DNA of 64,000 nucleotides from Epithemia pelagica (lineage: Eukaryota > Bacillariophyta > Bacillariophyceae > Surirellales > Surirellaceae). This document shows, in pieces, positions 9,786 to 18,488 of this stretch; position 1 is the first letter of the stretch; the number at the start of each line of letters is the position of its first letter. A program made the position numbers and the translations under genes. A model generated the notes under the pieces. That model did no database searches. It had not been told where the DNA came from and saw only the letters and a list, made by a program, of their open reading frames with translations. The stretch lies in the NCBI GenBank assembly GCA_946965045.2, contig OX337237.1, positions 620,001 to 684,000 of the forward strand. Direction: 5' to 3'.

Positions 9786-11261
9786 TTAGGCACAAGGCGC
9801 CAAATTGCTCAAGGAGGAAGATCCACCCGAGCCATCATGAGGCGGAGGTTTGGCATTGCCGTCCGTCGACGTTGGTGTGCTATTGGTGTTGGTAGTGGCC
9901 GGGTTCGTGCTGACCGGTACCGGAGCCGGTGCGGCCGTCGTAGAATTGGCAGTCGTCGTGGCTTGTGCTGGAGGCGCCGCAGCGGCAAAGGGCATCATGC
10001 CCCACGGAGCCGCGGACGCTGCTAAATGCGGCATCATCCACGGCATGGCTGTGGACATGGGATGTGCCGCCGCTGCCATTCCTTCGGGAGCCGCAAAGGG
10101 CATCATCATTCCGGGATGCATCATGGGCATAGCCGCCGCATTGGGAGGAGGAGCCGTCGTGGTAGCACCAGTAGTCGTCGGGTCACTGGCAGTCGCCGCC
10201 GGTGGGGTGGCACCAGTCGTCGTCGTAGGAGCACTTGTTGTTGCTTGAGTTCCGCCACCGACAATCATGGGGACCATCATGAGCATTCGATTGGCTCCGG
10301 CCGAAACAGGTGTCATCATGGCTTCCTTCAATTTGGCCGCCGTTTCTTCGCCCGCTTTTTGCGCCAGTTTCAACTTGGTTTGAAGGGTTCGGGTTTCGTG
10401 TCGCGACCGAGTCCGTTCCTGATCCAAAGTTTGCAATACTTGAATGGTCCGGGCAATCAAATCGGCTCGATTGGACGGTGTCGCAATACTACTCGTCGTC
10501 GCGGTCAAAGCAGACGATGACGAACTGGAAGCTGCGCTTGGAGCACCACCGCTGCTCGTCGTCGTACTGGCATTCACCGCAGCGGCTCCATCCTCGGGTT
10601 GTTCTTGTTGTTGTTGTTGTTGATGGACCAAACTATTGGCTTCGACTTGCCGCAAGACTTGAATCAATTCGGAAAATTGTCGATTGACATCGGATCGGCG
10701 TTGTTTTTCTCGAGATCGTTTGCGTTCCGATCGAGCCAAGACTTTGGATTCTTCCGGAATTGCTGCAGAGTCGTTGGGTTCCGTCGTATTGGTTATGGTA
10801 GGAGCAGGAGGAGGATGCTGCAAAGACGCTGCTGCGGCTGGAGCAACCGCAGCCGTGGTGGCAGGAGCCGCCGGTGGTGGCTGCGTCGTCGTCGTCGTCG
10901 TCGTGGTGGTTTCGGTATCCCACACACCACCAAGCAATTCGTGAATATCCGCTTCCGACAAGTGATTGTGAAGTGCTGGATGTTGGTGGTGGTGTGGCGC
11001 CGGCAAGGGTGACGGAGCCGTGTCGTGCGCATGAGGATTATTACACGAAGACGAGGTATCCAGCATGAGGTGAGAGGGAGGAGGGGCCAAGAAGAGTTGT
11101 TTGCCGCCATGAAACAGAGGAGACGATGCCGTCGTGATGGGATGATGATGATTGGGATGATCCACTGGTTCCGAAGCGGCAGCCAATGGATTGGGGGCAG
11201 TAGCAGGAGGATGATTTGCGACCGTATGGTCCGGAAGCATATTGGCGGGCTGAGGTACCAT
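9786..11261 (-). CDS. bHLH transcription factor, copy B
   Basis: A 491-aa paralogue of the protein at 6781-8286, colinear along its length. The start (MVPQPANMLPDHTV), the basic region and helix 1 (ERKRSREKQRRSDVNRQF), helix 2 (NRADLIARTIQVLQTL) and the Met-rich C-terminal blocks are nearly unchanged. Differences are concentrated in the homopolymeric Thr/Ala/Gln/Pro linkers, which vary in length. This indicates purifying selection on the DNA-binding core while the linkers drift. Transcription is convergent with copy A and divergent from the CTR copper transporter starting at 12113, with ~850 bp shared upstream DNA. A homo- or heterodimer with copy A is plausible from the family but not shown here. 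Confidence 0.8.
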   Translation of the reverse strand: MVPQPANMLPDHTVANHPPATAPNPLAAASEPVDHPNHHHPITTASSPLFHGGKQLFLAPPPSHLMLDTSSSCNNPHAHDTAPSPLPAPHHHQHPALHNHLSEADIHELLGGVWDTETTTTTTTTTQPPPAAPATTAAVAPAAAASLQHPPPAPTITNTTEPNDSAAIPEESKVLARSERKRSREKQRRSDVNRQFSELIQVLRQVEANSLVHQQQQQQEQPEDGAAAVNASTTTSSGGAPSAASSSSSSALTATTSSIATPSNRADLIARTIQVLQTLDQERTRSRHETRTLQTKLKLAQKAGEETAAKLKEAMMTPVSAGANRMLMMVPMIVGGGTQATTSAPTTTTGATPPAATASDPTTTGATTTAPPPNAAAMPMMHPGMMMPFAAPEGMAAAAHPMSTAMPWMMPHLAASAAPWGMMPFAAAAPPAQATTTANSTTAAPAPVPVSTNPATTNTNSTPTSTDGNAKPPPHDGSGGSSSLSNLAPCA

Positions 11262-12112
11262 GGTTTGTCCGTTTTTTGTGTTGTATTGGGGGGTTTGTTT
11301 CTTTCGTTGGTTGATATGAATTAGAATGGAACGGACTCTCTATAAACAAAGGCAAAATCGGTCACAAAGCCTCTTGTTGTTGTTGTTGTTGTTTCTGGAA
11401 CCACGACGACTTTCCAATCGATCAGCGTTTGCCCAAAATAAAAACAATCCAACCAAAGATGACACAGCGGCGTCACTTTACACAAGAATAGACAGCAAGA
11501 CCGTGTATCGACCCTCCTCCAAACAAACTCTGTCTCTTTGTCCTTGCTGTTGAATCTCGTTTGAGAAAGACAAAAGTTTCTTCGGCGAATCTCTTGTTGA
11601 CCAAAACTCTACACCAAAGGCTAAACGCTAGAAACGAGGTGTTGAGGCTGCGGCTGCGAGACGATGAGGCCAAAAGATGCTGCCGTCTGCGCCGTACAAT
11701 ACAAAAAATACGCATCCGTAATCCGTACGAGAAAGGTACGCGTCCATGGTACATGGTACACTACTACACCGACCAAGACCTCGTACGATCCATATTTGAG
11801 ACGACTGCAATGCGACCCAGTATCTGTATGCGACCAATACACCATTTATGCGACCCAAATTTCATTGCCCGACGACAACAGACAGTCGGTCAAAGCGCTA
11901 CGGACATCAAGGACGGACACTTTCTCTCTCTCTCGAGATCTTTTGTGCGGTCGAGGACAATGGCCGTGTGTGTCTATCGGTTCTTCAGATTCGCCATTGT
12001 TCCCCCTCCTCATCCGTGCGTCCTACCTACAGCGCATTAGTATTCCTTGTTCTGCTAGCGGAAAGCAACAATAACAACAACGCCCTTCTTTGTTTGACAA
12101 ATCATCATCAGG
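11262..12112. promoter_or_regulatory. Shared upstream region of divergent bHLH-B and CTR genes
   Basis: About 850 bp without a convincing gene lie between the bHLH-B start (minus) and the copper transporter start (plus), so it must hold both promoters. No defined binding site or TATA box was confidently seen. Confidence 0.4.
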
Positions 12113-13024
12113 ATGGAGGAAGATCATTCGCATACCATTCCTCATCATCCGGATACTGCTCATGATGCTTTGCACCACAACGATGCATCACCCTTTTGTC
12201 AAGGCATGCCCATGACCATGTATATGGAAGGATTTCAATGGGCCCTGTGGAGGAGACCATCACAACAAGGCGAGGGCCAACACAATGCCACACCGTTGGG
12301 GTATCATCATGATGATGCAACTGTCAATTCCTCGACACCACTTCCACCGTGTTTGGTCTATTTGGTTCCCACGTGGATGCTGGACACGCGTGGATCCTTT
12401 GAAGGGGCCGTCGTCTTTTCCTTTTGGTTGGCCTTTTGGTTGGAAGTACTGAGTGCTCTACGAGATCATGTGCTGCGAATGCATCATGGCCTACTCCGAA
12501 TGAAGTTACCAACGAATCAACAACATCAACCACAACCGCATCAACAACGAGAAGAACAGCATGACGAACACGAACCACTCCTCGAGTCTGTAGTTACTCC
12601 ACAGGAGTCTGAACGAACAACCACGACGCGACGTCGTCGTCGCATTGTGGATGCTGTAGAACCAACTTCTCCATCTCTTGTCAATGCTACTACTGCTAAT
12701 ACTTCTGACAATAATACTCGCAACCACAACCGCCACCTTCAGTCCAGCCATCAGTTTCGCATCCGACGCCTCCTTGTCTCGTGCACCTTAACTCTCATTT
12801 ATGGCCTCCAAGCTCTGTTGGGATACCTGTTGATGTTTATGGCCATGAGTTTTTCCCTGGAAATTTTGGGGGCGACCGTTCTCGGTCTCATGGTGGGCAA
12901 TCTCGTCCTGTTTCGGTACCACGAGTTTGCCCCTCGGACCAAACGACAACCACCACAACAACAGCAACAACCACAAGAAGAGAATCATTCCATCCTCCAT
13001 GGCAGCCCTGCTCGCAACCGCTAA
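12113..13024 (+). CDS. CTR-family copper transporter
   Basis: A 303-aa membrane protein with CTR hallmarks. The N-terminus is His-rich and contains MPMTMYMEGF (~32-41), like the extracellular Met motifs that collect Cu(I). Helix 1 is at ~97-117. A long His/Gln/Arg-rich cytosolic loop follows to ~217. The last ~50 membrane residues (to ~267) form helices 2 and 3, with the MxxxM copper-path motif at 241-245 (MFMAM) and the GxxxG packing motif at 258-262 (GLMVG). The family works as trimers importing Cu(I). The central loop is longer than in most CTRs. The stop at 13024 may be recent: another frame continues with an acidic/basic tail to ~13203 and is echoed in the decayed copy at 9386-9765. Confidence 0.75.
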   Translation: MEEDHSHTIPHHPDTAHDALHHNDASPFCQGMPMTMYMEGFQWALWRRPSQQGEGQHNATPLGYHHDDATVNSSTPLPPCLVYLVPTWMLDTRGSFEGAVVFSFWLAFWLEVLSALRDHVLRMHHGLLRMKLPTNQQHQPQPHQQREEQHDEHEPLLESVVTPQESERTTTTRRRRRIVDAVEPTSPSLVNATTANTSDNNTRNHNRHLQSSHQFRIRRLLVSCTLTLIYGLQALLGYLLMFMAMSFSLEILGATVLGLMVGNLVLFRYHEFAPRTKRQPPQQQQQPQEENHSILHGSPARNR

Positions 13025-13574
13025 AAGAAGAAGAAGAAGAAGAAGAACAACGACGACGACGACGAGAATTCTGGCAACTTCTTTACAAGGAACTGTTGGG
13101 GGAGGAGCCGTGCTGCTGCAACCACAACCACACGAATATTGATGATGACGACGACAAGGACACCAGAGCACCACGAGTTCCAGGTGACACACACAAACGA
13201 TGATGGCAGCAGCGCCACCATTCTACAGTATACGGTGGAGGCATTCCGACAGAAACAACGAGTCTCGTTTGGGGACATGTTTGGGCGTCGCGTGTGTCAA
13301 AACCACCACCACCACGACCGATGACAAAGAGACTCCCCTTATTGGATGGACTGTGTGGTTTGGGGGACGAAACTGCAACATGGGGATACTTGTGTGTGTG
13401 TGTGTCTAGAATCTATGAGGCATTCTACTTTATAGTTGGTTGACTAGTGTATACTGAATGGTCCAAACGACACAGACCGTCCGAGAGCCGCCCTTCTGCT
13501 GCTTAGGCGTCTTGCTGTTGTTGTTGTTGTTGTGGTTCCGACTGGGTGGTAGTATTAATACTTCCCGGTGTCGA

Positions 13575-13700
13575 GTCCTTTCAAGGAGGGACCGCCCGGC
13601 GCGGAGGGTAGAATGACGAGGAGGGCAATGGTCGAGGAGGGCGCACGCCCGACAAGACAATTGCCCGTCGAGTCATTCTCCCGACAAGCCGGGCGCGCCC
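13575..13700. repeat. Imperfect inverted repeat, GC-rich
   Basis: AGAATGACGAGGAGGGCAAT near 13610 is mirrored by CAATTGCCCGTCGAGTCATTC near 13660-13680. Flanking GGGACCGCCCGGC and GCCGGGCGCGCCCG also pair, so the whole block could fold into an extended hairpin. It lies in the ~860-bp gene-free gap after the CTR gene. No element boundaries or target duplications were found. Confidence 0.5.
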
Positions 13701-13791
13701 GACGCGAGAGGACGGCCAGACACAGGGAAGTAGTAAACTTACTCCCTATCAAGCTGTGTAGGTAGTGAGAATTTCCTGGAAGCCATGTCAC

Positions 13792-13826
13792 AAAGTGTCA
13801 CACAAGTGTCACACAAGTGTCACACA
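13792..13826. repeat. 11-bp tandem repeat
   Basis: Three to four consecutive units of GTGTCACACAA, upstream of a partial GTCACAAA unit. Gene-free surroundings. Confidence 0.7.
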
Positions 13827-13882
13827 CGAGAGGGAAACCGCGCGACTCGCACGAAACTACTTCCCGGTCGTACAAAAAATTC

Positions 13883-16695
13883 CTACTGTAGTACTCCTAT
13901 AAAAATGTGAGACGAACTACCTACACAGTCTGGTATGGAGTTAGTAGTCGAGGAGGCGGTCATGGATTGTTGTACCGCATATTCCTTTTCCCGTTGTTGG
14001 AATTCTTTGGAATTGACATGTCGTTTGGCAAAGTCATGGACCAACCGTTTCCGCAATTCGGTAAACCAGGGCCAAATCATGCCCGTTTGGCCGAGGGGAC
14101 CCATGAGGGACAAGACGGCCGGGAAAAAGGTCAAGGCGTAGAGGCAGGAAAGAGCAATGGTGCAAAACAAAAAGCTGGCAAACTTGACAAAAAAGGTATT
14201 GGGAGCAAAAAACATGGGAAAGGCGGCCAACATGGTGGAAATGGCACCCGACAAGACGGAAACACCCATGTCTTGCATCATGAGCTTGACCTTTTCCGGA
14301 CGAGTTGACCCGGCCGCATCGGTAAAGGCCTCACTGATGTGAACGCAATAGTCAATCGACATTCCAATCACCACCACATAATTGACAGCCTCAATCACCC
14401 CCAAGTCATAGCCCAGTAGTACCGTAAAGGCAAAAATGTCAATGACAATCAACAAAATGGTGCCCACGGAAAGACCGGCCATGATAATGTTGCCACCCAC
14501 CAAGGTCAAGACGACAAAGCACAAGACGAGCGATAACATGATGCTCATGAAGGTTTCCTGAATGAATGTTTCATTCAAAAAGTAAAAGGACCAGGCACCG
14601 TTGGAGGTTTGCATTGTGGCCGCCATTTCACGGGGTCCATTGGCCCGCATTTGTTCACTCCAGGCATCCCACTTGTCAAAGAGGGCAATCCCATCTTCAA
14701 AGTTTTGTCCAAAGTCCTGATCCAAAACGGCATTGGTGGACATGCCCACCAACACAACTCCATTCACGGTACGGCAGGAAAAGTCATCCGGCACCTCCAG
14801 ATTCTCGTCGTTGTTCTGCTCAAAGTTTTCATCGGCAAAAACTTGACGGGAAAATTGATCAAAGTTGGTCAATTGTGTAGTTGGATCGGTGGCATCGTCT
14901 TGCAGAAAGGCGACAAACATGTCATTAAACTTGTCGGCAGGAACGGGGAAGGGTTCACAGGAATTTCCATTTTCTTCCCACAAACTACAATTGGGTCGTT
15001 GCGAGGTGACATTGTGACAGTCCAATCCATTTCCACCAGTGCGGAGCATCCATTGTCGGACAGTAAGAAATCACGGAATCCTTGCATGGGACAAGACACG
15101 ACATGACGATAGGAAAACTCATCCAAGGGAACTTGATCCGACACAATGAGACGTGCCTTGGGCCCGTTAATCCCATCGGGACCAAAACTCTCCTCATCGT
15201 CGCCATGAAGTTTGGTCACATTACCAAAAAACATGTCGTGACAGGTTTCCAAGGACCAGACTTGGGATGCGGGCAACGAGGGATTATAAGTGGGACAGTC
15301 ATTAAAGTCGGCCGTTCCAAAGTCCTTGACATCGGTATCGTCCGTCCCGGAACGGTCAATCGGGCTATCGGGGTTAATCCCCGAGACCCAAAACACTTGA
15401 ATGGCACTGGGATTTCCGGCTCGGGCAAAGAAATCAACACTGTGTACACAAACACAGATAAAGTGAGTGAAATGCCTCGCACAAATCAAGACGACGGTCG
15501 ACCATGACAATACTGCTCGCTGGATACTTACACAATACCGGGTTGTTCCTTGTACTGATTCCCATCGGGAAGGGTACTGGGCGCATCTTCATCGGGAGTC
15601 AATTGAGAGGCAAAGTACAATGCCACTCCCAGAATGCCGGCAAACACCACCACAATGGGCACGCGGTATGTGACGGTCCAGGGCGCCCATACTTCTCCAA
15701 AAAATTGCACGAGCGGGGAAGCGTGTGTCTCTTGATGCCCTTGTGGTTCTTGTTCTTCTTGGTGAAACTGTTCCTCCGTGGCCATGCTGCGAGCCACATT
15801 GTCACCGCTCTGTACAATTGTCTCTGATGGAGTGGTTCCTTCGTTGCTCGTATTGCTCTGGTCGTCGCCCTGGGATTGTTCCTCGAGCGTCAGTTGGTCG
15901 TCCCCCTGCTGTTGTTGTTGTGGACCGTTCTGATTCTTTTCCTGGACGTCAAGTGGTCGACCGAGACAAACGGCCAACCATTGCGAGGGTCGATCCCAGG
16001 CCTTGGTACGGAACCGGGTATAATACACGGCATAGACGGCGGGGGAAAAGGTGGTGACGGCACAATAATTGACGGCCACCAAAAAGGCGGAAAAGATTCC
16101 AAAGGTGGACACGGCCGGAAAGACGGACGTGGCACTGGACAAGAAGGAAATAAAGGTGGTACACGAGGTGGTAAACATGGCGCGGGCCGCCACATTAAAG
16201 GTCTTTTGCATGCGTTGATCAAACCGCGGTTCCGTGTGATGATGTTGGAATTGATCGGTGAAGACAAAAATGTCATCGACGCCAATGCCAAGAATAATGC
16301 AAAAGGAAATCAAGTTCAATACACCCAAATAGTCCTCACCCAAGATATACCGGTACAAAATGAGGGAGGGAACAAAGGCCAACAAGATTTGCATCATTCC
16401 CACCGGACGGACAAAGAAGGAATCTTGCATGATAATCAAATAGGCCAAGACGAGGCCAATGGACAAGGGAAAGAGCGCAAAACTTTGAAAGGCCAAATAT
16501 CCCACCTCGGCATTGGCCATTTCTCGTTCATTGTCATTCCAAAAAATGTCCACTCCGGGAATATCCACTTGCTTGAGAAAGGAATGAAATTCATCCCACA
16601 ACCATTGTCCCACCTCCGCAAATTGCTCGTCAGTTTCTTGCGAAGAGGATTCAAAGCCATTGAGGGGCAATCCAAAGGGATAAGTGGTCGTCTTG
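13883..16695 (-). pseudogene. Patched/NPC1-like RND membrane protein, 5'-truncated and frameshifted
   Basis: The minus strand encodes the C-terminal two thirds of a sterol-sensing-domain RND protein. Exon 15532-16695 covers several membrane helices with the conserved GIGVDDIFVFTDQF block. A 92-bp GT-AG intron (15440-15531, donor GTAAGT, acceptor ACACAG) follows. Exon 13883-15439 holds the second lumenal porter domain and a second helix bundle with VIGMSIDYCVHISEA. Near 15050 the frame shifts by one base, where the porter frame ends as NGCSALVEMDW and continues in the other frame as RTGGNGLDCHN. The first helix and first porter domain are missing; at ~16695 the gene joins reverse-transcriptase coding sequence in frame. 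Such proteins move lipids or sterols using an ion gradient. The truncation argues this copy is non-functional. Confidence 0.75.
15440..15531 (-). other. GT-AG intron in the RND gene
   Basis: The donor GTAAGTATCC follows the codons for QPGIV, and the acceptor GTACACAG precedes codons for VDFFARAGNP. Removing these 92 bases restores a continuous frame across the lumenal domain, which supports the splice. Confidence 0.7.
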
Positions 16696-17732
16696 ACATG
16701 TTTGTTTGCTTTGGCAAGAATGTTCTCCGGGGAGTGTTCGACGTTTTGGTACAGAGCAAATGCTGCTGGGTGTTGGTTGCTTCGAGTTGTTGATTTTCCG
16801 AAGTGTGGATCTTTCCAGTCCGGTGGTTCAGCGGTGGAGAAGGGCAGTGGGTGATCTTGATGGAAGAGCAGGCGGGTGGCAAAGTGTCCCAGAGACCCCA
16901 AGTGGTCAACCGTAAAAGGGATCAAGTAAATTCCGTTGTGAAGGAGATGGGTGGCGGTGTTGGGGTCTCTACAATATTTGGCCCTGGCCGCTTCGTTGTG
17001 CGTCCTTGATGCAAGTTTTGCGATGGCAGTGTGGTCGGACGGGTCTTGAAGGGGTGTTCGGGACTGTGGAGGTGGTATGGTTACGTCGATCGCAACGTAT
17101 TGGAATGGCTCATTGTTGTGGGGCTGGGTCAGGTGCAGCCCGACGTCTGCAGGACGGATATTGCGGTTGTGCAGAGGCACAAGGCCCGGCGGTTCGATGT
17201 GGACGTCGTGGAGGGAATCGACTGTTTTCGCTGCCGGTGCGGCTCGCCGAAGGATGTCGAAGAGGGTGTCGCGTACCGCGTTCGATAGCGCTGTTTTTGA
17301 TGCTTGGTTGCAGTGGAAGAGGTGGTCCCCTTCTTTGTCCAATTCTTTGTTGCAGCGACAACGGCCGCCGGCGTTGGAGTGGAAGAGCGGCAACCGCAGT
17401 TTCCGCCGTATTGCTGTTCTAAATATTTGGTTGTCGAGTCGAAAGCATTCGGATGTGCGTGGTAAGTGAAATGCCATGCTTGTCAGTGGTGACAAGAGTG
17501 ATGGAAGAAGAACTCGTTCTGTCGGAGTGGTGGTTTCAATGAGTTTTGGGATGACGTGTTCTTGCAGGATGTGGTTGATTTGTCTGTTGTGTGTTGTGTG
17601 GTCATACCGTTCGTGCTTGTAGAGAGTTTGGTCGGCGTACTCGTGGGTGAAGAGGGAGAGGCCTCTTCGGAAGGCTATGATGGCTGGATCCTCGCTGTGT
17701 TCCCAGTTTCGGTATTGTTGTTGGTGGTGGGT
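16695..17732 (-). pseudogene. Non-LTR reverse transcriptase, C-terminal part
   Basis: The frame encodes the region after the polymerase domain, with the Cys/His knuckle GRCRCNKELDKEGDHLFHC typical of the tail of non-LTR (LINE-like) proteins. It continues with VAIDVTIPPP and FLPFTVDHLG-type motifs. It is the continuation of the polymerase at 23141-24339; the two are separated by an LTR element inserted between them. At its 3' end (~16695) it runs in frame into the RND gene without any 3' UTR or poly(A). The frame extends upstream into the LTR, where an ATG at 17747 could start a chimeric ~740-residue RT-RND product ending at 15528. Confidence 0.75.
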
Positions 17733-18488
17733 TAGTAGAACTCTCATTGAGAATTCAGAAGGGTAATAGGTAGTTGGGTAAAAGGCTCGCTGAGCCGACA
17801 ATCGATCACCAACCGATACAACAATCCTCCACGGGTCAGAGAAGAGTTGCAAGTCGAAGTCCGCCGTGGGTGGGGGCAGTCGGTCCACTGATAAGAGGTT
17901 AGTCTTAAGATGAGTGTTAAAATGGTGATATTAATGATTGTGAGATGATTACTAACTAAGGTGTTTGATGAAGGTCGAGGTCCTGGCTCTTGTATACGGC
18001 CATGGATCTGGTGTGATAGGTCCTCAAATGGTTGGAGTAGACCTGCATTGTTGTATTGAAAGTATATGCAGTTGTATATCATATACCAATGCCAACAGCT
18101 CTTGCTTTGTTGTGATATAGGTAGTTTTCTTGGCGCATTGTTGATTGCATTCTTGGAATTGTGGGAATGGAAATATGGTCTCGCGTGATCGTGATTCGTG
18201 CTTTGATTACTTAGGTCGTTGAGGTAAGTCGTGGAGGTGCTCACTCGGATCTTGATTGCGCGCGCTTGAGAATATTGGGCGCGCACGTGATGGGCCATAG
18301 TCAATATCCGAGCGGTCGCCGATAGCGCGTGCATTGCGAGCATGCCTTGGCCAAAATTAAAGGTCCGCGAGCATGCCGTCATTCTTTTCTCACTTTTACA
18401 CAAATGTCATCGGATGCCATAAAATACTAGCATCAGTCGATGTGTTGTAGATTCCACCACCACCTAGTTAAAGGTGAGAATCCTAACA
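17733..18488 (-). repeat. 3' LTR of Copia-type element
   Basis: This 756-bp direct repeat of 22385-23140 begins TGTTAGG on the minus strand and ends CTACTA. No differences from the other LTR were noticed. The element reads on the minus strand, so this is its 3' LTR. Its last bases carry the ATG that opens the chimeric RT-RND frame. Confidence 0.85.

Noticed and set aside
15876-16793. 305-codon plus-strand frame over the RND gene
   Set aside because: Gly/Lys-rich antisense of well-conserved membrane helices; no family resemblance.
17744-18403. 219-codon frame inside each LTR
   Set aside because: Begins at a non-ATG codon, has no recognisable domain, and is present in both LTRs simply because they are identical.
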